Assembly: GCA_913054495.1 (NCBI GenBank)
Contig: CAJXIY010000002.1
Span: forward strand, 19,678-83,677
Origin: an uncultured Gammaproteobacteria bacterium
GTDB lineage: Bacteria; Pseudomonadota; Gammaproteobacteria; Pseudomonadales; Pseudohongiellaceae
DNA: 64,000 nt
Reading direction: 5' to 3'
A program made the translations under genes and the position numbers. Positions 26,762 to 35,272 of the stretch are shown here, one piece after another; the first letter of the stretch is position 1, and every line of letters starts with the position of its first letter. Under the pieces are notes generated by a model, which worked only from the letters and a program-made list of their open reading frames with translations, was not told the DNA's origin and searched no databases.

Positions 26762-26777
26762 TGTGATTCGCGTCACA
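26762..26777. promoter_or_regulatory. Perfect CRP/Vfr-type binding site
   Basis: TGTGA-TTCGCG-TCACA matches the core CRP consensus TGTGA-N6-TCACA in all ten half-site positions and sits in AT-rich DNA. It is about 230 bp before xthA and about 285 bp before the leftward small gene, so either could be controlled. Whether it is occupied is an inference. Confidence 0.6.
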
Positions 26778-27003
26778 TGTGTAACAATAAGTAGCATTTT
26801 TTGGATGCATTCGTCAGCGCGGGCACGGATTCGACTCCAGCGTGGCCGCCTCCGGAACACTGTAAGCGCTGCTAGGCCAGGACAGCCGAACCGCAATAGT
26901 TTTTTAAGGATGAGACGCTGGTTTCGACTCCCGGCAACGGATAGAATTAGCGCCGCTGCCACATCCATAAGTTTCACCCGAGCAATGTAAGCGAATTAAT
27001 TCT

Positions 27004-27771
27004 ATGCGTATCATGACCTTCAACTGCAACGGTATTCGCGCTGCGGCACGCAAGGGATTTTTCGACTGGTTGCCAGGCGCGGGAGCCGACGTCGTCTGTC
27101 TGCAGGAAACCAAGGCCCAGCTCGATCAACTCTCCGATCCAGTTTTTCATCCCGAGCAATATCACTGCCATTACTTCGATGCGGTGAAGAAGGGGTATGC
27201 GGGGACCGCTATCTACACTCGCAAGCAGCCGGATAGGGTCACCAAAGGTCTGGGTTTTGAACTGGCAGACACAGAGGGCCGATATGTGCAGGCGGATTTT
27301 GAGGGTTTAAGCATCGCCTCCCTGTATCTGCCTTCAGGCTCCAGCAGCGAAGAAAGGCTGGCGCGAAAACTCAGTTTCATGGATGATTTCATGGAGCACA
27401 TGAAAAAACTGCGCAGAAAGCGGCGCGAATTTATCATCTGCGCCGACTGGAATATTTGTCATAAGGAAATCGATCTTAAAAATTGGCGTGCCAACCAGAA
27501 GAACTCGGGTTTTCTGCCCGAGGAACGGCGGTGGCTCGACAGTCTTTATGATGAGGTGGGTTTTGTGGACGCATTCAGGCTGGTTAATCGGGAAGCAGAT
27601 CAATATTCCTGGTGGTCGTACCGAGGTCAGGCCAGGGCAAATAATGTGGGTTGGCGACTCGACTACCATGTCATAACGCCGGGTATTGCGGATACAGTGA
27701 TGGCCGCTACCATCGCATCGGACCATAACTTTTCAGATCATGCGCCGGTTATTTTGGATTATAATTTATGA
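27004..27771 (+). CDS. xthA: Exodeoxyribonuclease III
   Basis: ExoIII is a cytosolic AP endonuclease and 3'-5' exonuclease for base-excision repair. The 255-residue product shows all EEP-family motifs: FNCNGIRAAARKGF, the metal-binding glutamate in CLQETKAQ and YAGTAIYTRK. It also has GSSSEERLARKLSFM, ADWNICHKEIDLKNW, WRLDYHVITP and the catalytic SDHAPV at the end. Length fits the family. Its stop overlaps an ATG of the next gene by ATGA. Confidence 0.96.
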   Translation: MRIMTFNCNGIRAAARKGFFDWLPGAGADVVCLQETKAQLDQLSDPVFHPEQYHCHYFDAVKKGYAGTAIYTRKQPDRVTKGLGFELADTEGRYVQADFEGLSIASLYLPSGSSSEERLARKLSFMDDFMEHMKKLRRKRREFIICADWNICHKEIDLKNWRANQKNSGFLPEERRWLDSLYDEVGFVDAFRLVNREADQYSWWSYRGQARANNVGWRLDYHVITPGIADTVMAATIASDHNFSDHAPVILDYNL

Positions 27772-28433
27772 CAGGCGGGACCTTCCCCGTCTGCCACCCT
27801 GACAGAGTGAATTTGACGACGAGCATTAAGAGAATGGTGCTGCTTGGATTCAAATCAGCCATGGTGATCGTCATCGCCACGGCGGCAAATGCCGGTTTTG
27901 CCCAGCGCCTGATCGCCGTCATCGACACATCCAAGGGTGAAATTCGAGTCGAGCTCAATGCCCGTGCAGCGCCTACCACGGTTGCTAATTTTGTCAATCT
28001 GGTGCAGCGCGGGTTTTACAATGGGCTTACATTCCACCGTATCGAGAGAAATTTTATGGCCCAGGGAGGTGATCCTCTGGGCACTGGCAGCGGCGGCCCG
28101 GGATACCAGTTTCGTGGAGAAATCGTACTGAAGCATAACCAGCCCGGCATTATTTCCATGGCTAACTCAGGTCCCGGTACCGATGGCAGTCAGTTTTTCC
28201 TTACCCATTTAGCCACGCCACACCTCGATGGCCTGCATTCTGTGTTTGGCAAGGTGGTAGCAGGCCTGCCGGTGGTATATGAACTGAGACGCAGGGACGT
28301 GATTAACAGCATCCTCATCGAGGGAGACGCTTCGAGTCTATTCGAGCGGCGCAAAACCCAGCTCGAACAATGGAATCAGCTGCTGGACCAGAATTTCCCC
28401 GATCTAGCCCCGGCGCAGACCACAGCTCTGTGA
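27768..28433 (+). CDS. Exported peptidyl-prolyl cis-trans isomerase, cyclophilin type
   Basis: The product has a signal peptide (KRMVLLGFKSAMVIVIATAANAGFA) and a single cyclophilin domain with FHRIERNFMAQGGDPLG, MANSGPGTDGSQFFLTH and HLDGLHSVFGKVV, the catalytic and proline-binding segments. A C-terminal extension of about 35 residues is helical and Gln-rich. The ATG at 27768 overlaps the xthA stop but leaves a long n-region. GTG 27807, TTG 27813 or ATG 27834 would place the signal peptide at the very start and are more plausible biologically. It likely assists folding in the periplasm. Confidence 0.9.
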   Translation: MTGGTFPVCHPDRVNLTTSIKRMVLLGFKSAMVIVIATAANAGFAQRLIAVIDTSKGEIRVELNARAAPTTVANFVNLVQRGFYNGLTFHRIERNFMAQGGDPLGTGSGGPGYQFRGEIVLKHNQPGIISMANSGPGTDGSQFFLTHLATPHLDGLHSVFGKVVAGLPVVYELRRRDVINSILIEGDASSLFERRKTQLEQWNQLLDQNFPDLAPAQTTAL

Positions 28434-28470
28434 TCGTCCCCAGGTTTCGAATAAATAATTTCGATGCTGC

Positions 28471-28767
28471 TTACAGCACCCGTTTGAAAGGCTTTACGGT
28501 CACCTTGGCGTAGACTCCCGCCGCAGCATAGGGATCGGCATCAGCCCAGGCCTGGGCCTGCTCGAGGCTTTCGAACTCCGCGACAACCAGGCTGCCGCTA
28601 AATCCGGCCGCTCCAGGGTCCGGGCTATCGATGGCAGGGTGGGGCCCCGCCAGCATCAGCCGCTCTTGATCGGCCAGCTTATTCAAGCGCTTCAGATGTG
28701 CCGGCCTGGCAGACCTGCGCCGCTCTAGAGAATTTTCTATATCTTCACTGATGATTGCGTAATACAT
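28471..28767 (-). CDS. yciI: YciI-like protein
   Basis: This small protein of the YCII/dimeric ferredoxin-like fold has 98 residues, the same length as E. coli YciI. It begins [17 protein letters not shown], with the conserved [19 protein letters not shown] and [31 protein letters not shown] segments. Its biochemical role is not established. The frame is open further upstream, but the ATG at 28767 matches the family start. It lies 7 bases after yciB on the same strand, so the two are likely cotranscribed. Confidence 0.93.
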   Translation of the reverse strand: MYYAIISEDIENSLERRRSARPAHLKRLNKLADQERLMLAGPHPAIDSPDPGAAGFSGSLVVAEFESLEQAQAWADADPYAAAGVYAKVTVKPFKRVL

Positions 28768-28774
28768 GGACCGA

Positions 28775-29389
28775 TTAGACCGATTCTTTGCCGGTGGACT
28801 TTGACTCAGTATCTTCTTCATCGACTTCGATATATTTGGCCAGTAGCGGCATCTGTCCGATGACGAAGACAAAGGTTAAGATCAGATTGCCAAACACCTT
28901 AAACTGAATCCAGGCGCGTTCGCTCAGAGTAAATGCGACGATCAGGTTGACGGCGCCCAAAATGATGAAATAGATAATCCAGATATTATTGAGACGCCGC
29001 CATACCTCTTTCGGTGCATTCACCGCATGGCCCATCATATGTTCGATAGCTGGCTTGCTGCCGAAGTAGCGTGATCCGAAGAAGACCGTGGCGAAAATCC
29101 AGTTGACTATGGGGGCCTTCCATTTTAGAAAGTCCGTATTTCTGAAGATTATTGTCGGGATGCAGAACAGGACCACGGCGCATAAAGTGATCCATTGGAA
29201 TTTGTCCAAGCGCCGGTTGACCAGGAATAGGCAGCCATAGGTGAGAATAGAGGCCGCTAGCAAGAATTCGGCAGCACTGAAGATTCCGCCGATTGAATGC
29301 TCAAAACCCCCAATGCTCACAGTACGTTCGTCGATGGCGAAAACGGTGAAGAAAATAACCAGTGGGATGTAATCAATAAACTGTTTCAT
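28775..29389 (-). CDS. yciB: Inner membrane protein YciB (intracellular septation protein A family)
   Basis: The 204-residue product has five predicted membrane helices and the family pattern [16 protein letters not shown] at the start, [11 protein letters not shown] in the middle and [18 protein letters not shown] near the end. YciB (formerly IspZ) links to cell-envelope synthesis and septation in E. coli and Shigella, with no known catalytic activity. A highly charged tail with EEDTESKS follows the last helix. It pairs with yciI downstream. Confidence 0.95.
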   Translation of the reverse strand: MKQFIDYIPLVIFFTVFAIDERTVSIGGFEHSIGGIFSAAEFLLAASILTYGCLFLVNRRLDKFQWITLCAVVLFCIPTIIFRNTDFLKWKAPIVNWIFATVFFGSRYFGSKPAIEHMMGHAVNAPKEVWRRLNNIWIIYFIILGAVNLIVAFTLSERAWIQFKVFGNLILTFVFVIGQMPLLAKYIEVDEEDTESKSTGKESV

Positions 29390-29632
29390 CTGCTTGCAGC
29401 GATGTTGCTAGCCCCCGCCTGTTGTCCCTGATAACCGACTTGGTGTGGCGCAGCACAGCTATCTTGTATGACCACGCCGCCGCCCATGGTAGCCGAAGCC
29501 GCATCTTAGTTGATTTAGAGAAATCTGTCTGCTTTTGCGAGTCGATGGAATGTAATAGAATCTTTTTCCTTTTTCAGCCGACTATAGTGCGTGACGAGAA
29601 CAGCCAGATCCAGCGATCAGAGGCTCCCTAAT

Positions 29633-30253
29633 ATGAGCGAATTCCTACAAGTCCATCCGGTCAATCCAGAACCCAGGGTGATAAAACAAGTTGTGGATGT
29701 ACTCCTGCAGGGCGGGGTCATTGTCTACCCAACCGATTCCACCTATGCCCTGGGCTGTCATATTGGCGATAAGTCTGCGTTGGAGCGAATCAGGCGCATA
29801 CGGCAACTCGATAACAAGCATGATTTCACCCTGGTTTGTAGCGATCTGTCCTCGCTTGCCACCTATGCCAAGGTTCACAACAGTGCGTACAGAATATTGA
29901 AAGCCTATACGCCCGGTCCTTACACATTTATCCTCAAGGCGACACCGGAAGTCCCGCGCCGCCTGATGCATCCCAGAAAGAAGACAATTGGGCTCCGGGT
30001 CCCTCAGAATCCGATTGCGCAGTCTATTCTCGCGGTGCTCGGTGAGCCGATTATGAGTACCAGTCTGATCTTGCCCGAGGCGGAGACAGCCCTGTTTGAT
30101 CCCTACCAGATGCGACTCAAAATCGGAAAGCTTGTAGACTTGATCGTGGATGGCGGCGCCTGCGGGTTGGAACCCACGACGATGATAGATCTGGTGGAGG
30201 GGGTTCCGCAGGTCGTGAGAGTGGGTAAGGGTGACCCGGAACCCTTTCGTTAA
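29633..30253 (+). CDS. yciO: YrdC/Sua5-domain protein YciO
   Basis: The 206-residue protein has one YrdC domain related to L-threonylcarbamoyladenylate synthase TsaC. Motifs include GGVIVYPTDSTYALGCHIGDK, the RIRQLDNKHDFTLVCSDL region with the usual KxR and PLT elements altered, and KKTIGLRVPQNPIAQSIL, plus MSTSLI. It fits YciO, whose in vivo function is not settled, better than TsaC or Sua5 because of length and the lack of the Sua5 domain. The start at 29633 begins MSEFLQVHP as in the family. An upstream ATG at 29591 is less likely. Confidence 0.92.
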   Translation: MSEFLQVHPVNPEPRVIKQVVDVLLQGGVIVYPTDSTYALGCHIGDKSALERIRRIRQLDNKHDFTLVCSDLSSLATYAKVHNSAYRILKAYTPGPYTFILKATPEVPRRLMHPRKKTIGLRVPQNPIAQSILAVLGEPIMSTSLILPEAETALFDPYQMRLKIGKLVDLIVDGGACGLEPTTMIDLVEGVPQVVRVGKGDPEPFR

Positions 30254-30317
30254 GGGCATCTGGTTTACGGTTTTATAGGGCTGGAAAACTGAATTTAATT
30301 GAGTAAAAGGAGAAGCA

Positions 30318-31532
30318 GTGTCTACGGTCGATTCACAACAGCGAGTGTTATCGGGAATGCGGCCCACCGGTCGTCTTCATTTGGGTCATCTACATGGCGT
30401 GTTGAAGAACTGGGTCAAGTTGCAGCATGAATACGAATGCTTCTTTTTCGTGGCTGACTGGCACGCACTGACCACCGATTACGGAGATCCCGGAATTTTC
30501 GAGGAAAACGTGGTGGAGATGGTGATCGACTGGTTGGCGGTGGGTGTTAACCCGGGTTCTGCGGCGCTGTTCGTGCAGTCCAAGGTGCCGGAGCATGCGG
30601 AATTGCATTTACTGCTGTCGATGATAACGCCCCTAGGATGGTTGGAACGAGTCCCCAGCTACAAAGACCAGCAGGAGAAATTACGGGAGAAAGATCTGGA
30701 TACTTACGGCTTTCTCGGCTACCCGCTGCTGCAAGCTGCGGATATTCTCATTTATCGAGCCGGCTACGTACCGGTGGGTGCAGACCAGGTGGCACATGTC
30801 GAACTCACCCGGGAAGTCGCCAGGCGCTTTAATCACATTTACGGCCGGGAACCCGGGTTCGAAGAGAATGCCATGGCGGCGGTCAGGAAAATGGGTAAGA
30901 AGTCGGCGCGTCTGTATTCCAGTTTGCGCACCGCCTACCAGGAGCAGGGCGACCACGAAGCCCTGGCAAAGGCCCAGGCATTGTTGAAAGAACAGCAGAA
31001 TATATCGATAGGTGACCGTGAGAGGTTGTTCGGTTATCTCGAAGGTGGCGGCAAGATGATCCTGTCTGAACCCCAGTCTCTGTTAACGCCAGCCTGCAAG
31101 ATGCCAGGGCTGGATGGACAGAAAATGTCGAAGTCTTATGGTAATACCATCACCCTCCGAGAACCGTTGCAAGACGTGGAAAAGAAAATCAGCACCATGC
31201 CAACCGATCCCGCCAGGGTGCGGCTGAAAGATCCTGGGGATCCTGAGAAATGCCCGGTGTGGCAACTACATCTAACCTACTCGAGCCAGAAAACCAGGGA
31301 CTGGGTGGTAGCGGGATGCAAGAGTGCCGGCATTGGCTGCCTGGAGTGCAAGAAACCCGTGATCGAAGCCGTCATCGCCGAACTGGAACCGATTCAGAAA
31401 GAGGCGGCGCAATACATCAGAGACCCGGATATTGTGAGATCAATAATTGCCGAGGGTTGTGAGACGGCACGGGAATGTGCGAAGGCGACCATACAGGAAG
31501 TGCGCTCGGCAATGGGACTGATCACCTGGTGA
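30318..31532 (+). CDS. trpS: Tryptophanyl-tRNA synthetase
   Basis: TrpS charges tRNA-Trp. The 404-residue class I enzyme has GRLHLGHLHG in place of HIGH near residue 16, the tryptophan pocket region (FVADWHALTTDY), YPLLQAADILIY and GADQVAHVELTREVARRFN. The KMSKS loop is GQKMSKSYGNT. It is longer than E. coli TrpS (334), with an insertion of about 60 residues before KMSKS (GKKSARLYSSLRTAYQEQG), a form found in several proteobacteria. The GTG start is preceded by AAAAGGAG at a good distance. Confidence 0.96.
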   Translation: MSTVDSQQRVLSGMRPTGRLHLGHLHGVLKNWVKLQHEYECFFFVADWHALTTDYGDPGIFEENVVEMVIDWLAVGVNPGSAALFVQSKVPEHAELHLLLSMITPLGWLERVPSYKDQQEKLREKDLDTYGFLGYPLLQAADILIYRAGYVPVGADQVAHVELTREVARRFNHIYGREPGFEENAMAAVRKMGKKSARLYSSLRTAYQEQGDHEALAKAQALLKEQQNISIGDRERLFGYLEGGGKMILSEPQSLLTPACKMPGLDGQKMSKSYGNTITLREPLQDVEKKISTMPTDPARVRLKDPGDPEKCPVWQLHLTYSSQKTRDWVVAGCKSAGIGCLECKKPVIEAVIAELEPIQKEAAQYIRDPDIVRSIIAEGCETARECAKATIQEVRSAMGLITW

Positions 31533-31588
31533 CGAGGCTGGCCCGGATGTTTCACCAGTGCGCTCGATAGTCGCTTTTCGTGGTTCTC

Positions 31589-31619
31589 TATTGGGCTATT
31601 CTCAATTTTTAGCCCAATA
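31589..31619 (+). terminator. Hairpin after trpS
   Basis: TATTGGGCTA (31589-31598) and TAGCCCAATA (31610-31619) form a perfect 10-bp stem with an 11-base loop, 57 bp after the trpS stop. There is no T-run on either side, so it may end the transcript only with help, or may be part of a repeat. Confidence 0.5.
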
Positions 31620-31640
31620 ACTCATTGCACACACTTCCGC

Positions 31641-31764
31641 TTGCCTGATTTTCACTTGATCTTTCGTGTTTTGACCGCACGTGCTCGCTCCGACGTGGCT
31701 CAAGCTACGTTTACGCTCACGAGCACGCCCAAAGCACAAAATCTCGGCGTGAAACTTCAGGCAA
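31641..31764. repeat. Long imperfect inverted repeat (MITE- or REP-like)
   Basis: The ends TTGCCTGA (31641-31648) and TCAGGCAA (31757-31764) are exact inverses. The next 40 bases inward keep pairing with gaps (TTTCAC/GTGAAA, CGTGCTCG/CGAGCACG). A smaller hairpin, ACGTGGCT/AGCTACGT, sits in the middle. Whole length is 124 bp, in the 326-bp gap between trpS and scpA. Nothing in it looks coding. It resembles a small non-autonomous element, but no second copy is seen in this window. Confidence 0.5.
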
Positions 31765-31858
31765 CTGGTGAAATATCCGGGCTTGGCGGAAATGAGCTTT
31801 TCCGCCACAATTCATGTAAAATTTGCCCTGACTTTTGACTCCATAGCAGACCCAAAGC

Positions 31859-32719
31859 TTGACAACTCCCGGCACTGAAGCAGAGACGGAAACCCAGCAA
31901 CAAGGGGGTGCCTCTGCCCAGCCTGACTCCGAGCCGTCGGCGCAGCGCGAACTCGCATTCGCCTATGTTGATGGGGAGGCGATCACCGAAGTTCCCAAAG
32001 ACCTCTATATTCCACCGGATGCGTTGGAAATCTTCCTGGAGGCTTTCGAGGGCCCGTTGGACCTGCTGCTGTATCTGATCAAACGACAGAATATCAATAT
32101 CCTCGATATCAAGGTTGCAGAAATCACCGATCAATATATGGCCTACGTGGATCTGATGGAGGTCAGCCAGTTTGAACTGGCTGCTGAATATCTGGTCATG
32201 GCGGCGATGTTGGCTGAGATTAAATCTCGCCTGCTCCTGCCTAGGCACGTGGAGGACGGGCCCGAGGAAGACGACCCACGCATGCAGTTGATTCGACGGC
32301 TGCAAGAATACGAGCGTTACCAGAAGGCGGCGGAAGATATCGATGAATTAGTCAGGATGGACCGGGATATTCATCGTGCCGGAGCTGCCCTGCCGGAGCT
32401 TGAGCGGATCAGCCCGGAGCCGACGGTGGCGCTGCAGGATATCCTGCTTTCACTGTCGAGAGTGTTGCGGCGTGCCGATATGTTTGAGCATCATCATATC
32501 CAACGGGAAACCCTGTCTACGCGGGAAAAAATGTCGGAAATACTGGTGCGCATTACCGAGAGCAAATTTGTGCCCTTGGCCTCGCTGCTAGTACGGGCGG
32601 AAGGCCGATCGGGTGTCATAGTGACATTTCTGGCGATCATGGAGTTGATGAAGGAGTCGCTAATCGAGATTATGCAATCGGAGCCATTCGGAGCGATACA
32701 TGTGAAGTCGCGGACTTGA
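31859..32719 (+). CDS. scpA: Segregation and condensation protein A
   Basis: ScpA is the kleisin that bridges SMC heads together with ScpB in chromosome condensation. The 286-residue product has a disordered Gln/Glu-rich N-terminus of about 45 residues, the kleisin N-domain FEGPLDLLLYLIKRQNINILDIKVAEITDQYMAYV and AAEYLVMAAMLAEIKSRLLLP. The C-terminal winged helix contains KFVPLASLLV and VTFLAIMELMKESLIEI. The start given is TTG, with no good ribosome site. The conserved part begins near LYIPPDALEIFLEAF, so the true start may be further in. scpB follows after 55 bases. Confidence 0.93.
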   Translation: MTTPGTEAETETQQQGGASAQPDSEPSAQRELAFAYVDGEAITEVPKDLYIPPDALEIFLEAFEGPLDLLLYLIKRQNINILDIKVAEITDQYMAYVDLMEVSQFELAAEYLVMAAMLAEIKSRLLLPRHVEDGPEEDDPRMQLIRRLQEYERYQKAAEDIDELVRMDRDIHRAGAALPELERISPEPTVALQDILLSLSRVLRRADMFEHHHIQRETLSTREKMSEILVRITESKFVPLASLLVRAEGRSGVIVTFLAIMELMKESLIEIMQSEPFGAIHVKSRT

Positions 32720-32774
32720 TCAGAGCCTGGGAGGGCTCAATGTTGAGAGCAGGGAATCAGGATAGAAGCAAAGC

Positions 32775-33668
32775 ATGAGTGATGTAGATAACAAAGTGAA
32801 AATGATCGTGGAGGGCCTGCTGCTGGCCGCAGGCAGACCGCTGTCACTGGATAATATTGCCCAGGTGTTTAACGAGGATGAGAAGCCCGACAAGGAAGAG
32901 TTGACGGCTGTCATGCAAAGTATCACCGAGGACTGTGATGACCGTGGTTTCGAGTTGAAAGAAGTGGCGTCCGGTTACCGCTTTCAGGTCAAGCAGGATC
33001 TGAGCGAGTGGGTCGCCAAGCTATGGGAAGAAAGGCCGCCGCGCTACACCCGGGCACTGTTGGAGACCTTGGCGTTGATTGCCTATAGACAACCGATTAC
33101 CCGGGGTGACATCGAAGAGATTCGCGGTGTCGGCGTCAGCTCCAATATTATCCGCACCTTGCTGGACCGAGAATGGGTTCGAATTGTGGGCCACCGAGAC
33201 GTGCCTGGTCGTCCCGCCATGTTCGCGACTACGAAACAGTTTCTCGACTATTTCAACATGAAAAATTTACAGGAATTGCCTCCGCTGGCCGAAGTGAAGG
33301 AGCTGGACCGGGGCAGGCCGGAATTTGATTCTGCCGATGACTTGCTAAACCAAAGAATTATCGAGCTGCCAGAGGATGCTATCGACGAAATCAGCTTCGA
33401 GAGTACTGCAGATGAAGCGGAAGAGTTGCTTGCCGAAGAGCTGGCAGCCGAACTCTCAAAAAAACCCCTGGATGAAATCCTTAATCTGGCGCCGACGTCG
33501 GCAGCGACAGAAACCGAGGAAATTGAAGCACTCGATGAGCCCGGAGAAGAGGGCAGCGAATCTCCTGCTGCGACCAGCGTAGATTCGATTGCCAGCAACC
33601 AGGGCGATGGGGACGGCGCTGCCATGGAATTTATTAGCGAAGATGACCGCGATAAGATCGAGCCCTGA
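32775..33668 (+). CDS. scpB: Segregation and condensation protein B
   Basis: ScpB dimerises and binds the ScpA kleisin. The product has two winged-helix domains (about 1-75 and 90-165) with the conserved LLLAAGRPLSLDNIAQVF, GYRFQV and PRYTRALLETLALIAYRQPITRGDIEEIRGV. KNLQELPPLAEV follows. The C-terminal 110 residues are a long acidic, Glu/Ala/Ser-rich disordered tail that many gammaproteobacterial ScpB proteins carry. It sits between scpA and rluB, an arrangement common in this class. Confidence 0.95.
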   Translation: MSDVDNKVKMIVEGLLLAAGRPLSLDNIAQVFNEDEKPDKEELTAVMQSITEDCDDRGFELKEVASGYRFQVKQDLSEWVAKLWEERPPRYTRALLETLALIAYRQPITRGDIEEIRGVGVSSNIIRTLLDREWVRIVGHRDVPGRPAMFATTKQFLDYFNMKNLQELPPLAEVKELDRGRPEFDSADDLLNQRIIELPEDAIDEISFESTADEAEELLAEELAAELSKKPLDEILNLAPTSAATETEEIEALDEPGEEGSESPAATSVDSIASNQGDGDGAAMEFISEDDRDKIEP

Positions 33669-33719
33669 TGCCGCCTCATAGAGTGAGCAGCATCCATCAC
33701 CAACAAACCAAGCGATGAT

Positions 33720-34454
33720 ATGACCGAGAAGTTACAGAAAGTGCTGGCTCGTGCCGGTTTTGGTTCCCGCCGCGAAATAGAAGGCTGGATAGCCAAGGGT
33801 CGGATCAAGGTAAATGGCAAAACCGCTATCATTGGCGAGCGGGTTTCAGACACGGATAAAATTGTTGTCGATGGCAAGAAATTGTCGGCCCAGGGTAAGA
33901 ACCGCGTTCAGCGCCGGGTCCTTCTTTACAACAAGCCTGACCATGAAGTGAGCACCCGCAACGACCCCGAAGGCAGAGCCACAGTATTCGATAGATTGCC
34001 GCCCTTGAAGCACAGTCGCTGGGTCTCCATCGGGCGCCTGGATCTAAATACCAGCGGCTTGTTATTGTTCACCACCGACGGTGAGCTCGCCAATAGACTC
34101 ATGCATCCGAGTTCACAGATAGAGCGGGAGTACGCGGTGCGCGTCATGGGGAAGGTGACGAAGGCCATGGTCGAGCAAATGCATAGCGGTGTCATTATCG
34201 ATGGCAATCTCTGCCGCTTTACGGATATTCAGTTTTATGCCGGAGAGGGTGTCAACCAGTGGTTCCACGTCGTCTTGATAGAGGGACGCAACCGGGAAGT
34301 GCGCAAATTATGGGAGTCGCAGGGGCTGAGGGTAAGTCGCCTCAAGCGCGTCAGGTTCGGGCCCATATTTATTCCGAGCACAGTACGCAGAGGCAAGTAC
34401 CAGGAGCTGGGTAAAGCCGATATTGCCAAATTACTCAAGCTGGTCGACATGTGA
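33720..34454 (+). CDS. rluB: 23S rRNA pseudouridine synthase RluB
   Basis: RluB makes pseudouridine 2605 of 23S rRNA. The 244-residue product has an N-terminal S4 RNA-binding domain (EKLQKVLARAGFGSRREIEGWIAKGRIKVNG) and an RsuA-type catalytic domain with the aspartate in GRLDLNTSGLLLFTTDG. MHPSSQIEREYAVRV and IEGRNREVRKLWESQGL follow. It lacks the long basic C-terminal extension found in E. coli RluB. Membership of RluB and not RluE or RsuA is inferred from its place after scpB. Confidence 0.92.
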   Translation: MTEKLQKVLARAGFGSRREIEGWIAKGRIKVNGKTAIIGERVSDTDKIVVDGKKLSAQGKNRVQRRVLLYNKPDHEVSTRNDPEGRATVFDRLPPLKHSRWVSIGRLDLNTSGLLLFTTDGELANRLMHPSSQIEREYAVRVMGKVTKAMVEQMHSGVIIDGNLCRFTDIQFYAGEGVNQWFHVVLIEGRNREVRKLWESQGLRVSRLKRVRFGPIFIPSTVRRGKYQELGKADIAKLLKLVDM

Positions 34455-34499
34455 ATCTTGGCCGCTCTGGCTTGGGGCGATTCCCAACCGTCAGCTTCC

Positions 34500-35258
34500 T
34501 CAACTGTCGGGGTCAAACGATCTGGCATCCAGGGTTTGCCCATGAATCGATTTTGACTGTGGGCTCATCAGGTAAAGATACACCGGCATCAGGGATTCTG
34601 CGGTGGGCTGGGACTCTGGATTCTCTGCCGGATAGGCGATGCGACGCATATTGGTGCGGGTGGCGCCGGGGTTGAGGCTGTTCACTCGTATCGAGCTGGT
34701 ATTGGCGAGCTCATCCGCGAGCGTCTGCATCAGCCCCTCCACAGCAAATTTGGAGACCGCGTAGGCCCCCCAATAGGCGCGGCCGACGCGACCGACACTG
34801 GACGCGGTAAACAGGAGTCTGGCATCTGCCGAGCGAGAAAGACTGGGCAGTAAAGCCTTGGTCAGAAAGAAGACGGCGTTTATGTTCACCTGCATCAGTT
34901 CGTTCCAATCCCGCTCCGGATAAAACTCGATCGGGTTCATGGCGCTTATCAATGCGGCGTTATGAATCAGTCCATCCAGCCATTCGTATTGTTCGGCGAG
35001 GGACTGGGCCAGGGTCTGATAGTCTGCTGCCGTAGCGGAGATAAAATCCAGAGGATGAATGATAGTCTTGCCGGGGTTTACCGCTTCTATCTGGTCATAT
35101 ACCGCTTCGAGTTTTTCCTGATTACGGCCCAGTAGAATAACCCTGGCGCCGTGATCGGCAAATGTGCACGCACATACTTTGCCAATACCGTCGCTGGCCC
35201 CGGTAATCAGAATAGTCTTGTCTTCGAGCAAGTTTTTCGGGGCTGTGTATTCGAACAT
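34500..35258 (-). CDS. yciK: YciK family short-chain oxidoreductase
   Basis: This is a 252-residue short-chain dehydrogenase with the Rossmann motif ITGASDGIGKVCACTFADHG, the substrate-side HNAALIS, the catalytic serine in TASSVGRVG and Tyr/Lys in YAVSKFAVEG. The substrate of YciK is unknown. The gene is last in a minus-strand run mtaD-ubiG-mupP-yciK, the same neighbourhood as in Pseudomonas. It is 14 bases downstream of mupP and converges on rluB. Confidence 0.95.
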   Translation of the reverse strand: MFEYTAPKNLLEDKTILITGASDGIGKVCACTFADHGARVILLGRNQEKLEAVYDQIEAVNPGKTIIHPLDFISATAADYQTLAQSLAEQYEWLDGLIHNAALISAMNPIEFYPERDWNELMQVNINAVFFLTKALLPSLSRSADARLLFTASSVGRVGRAYWGAYAVSKFAVEGLMQTLADELANTSSIRVNSLNPGATRTNMRRIAYPAENPESQPTAESLMPVYLYLMSPQSKSIHGQTLDARSFDPDS

Positions 35259-35272
35259 GGGATCGGGCAGCC

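Larger units (their letters stand above)
26478..27003. other. AT-rich intergenic region upstream of xthA and the small membrane gene
   Basis: About 525 bp without a supportable gene. The part from about 26520 to 26800 is clearly richer in A and T than its surroundings, suggesting promoter DNA. It holds a tandem octamer (26538-26567), a perfect CRP-type palindrome (26762-26777) and several TATA-like stretches. It should carry promoters both for the leftward small gene and for rightward xthA. Confidence 0.55.
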
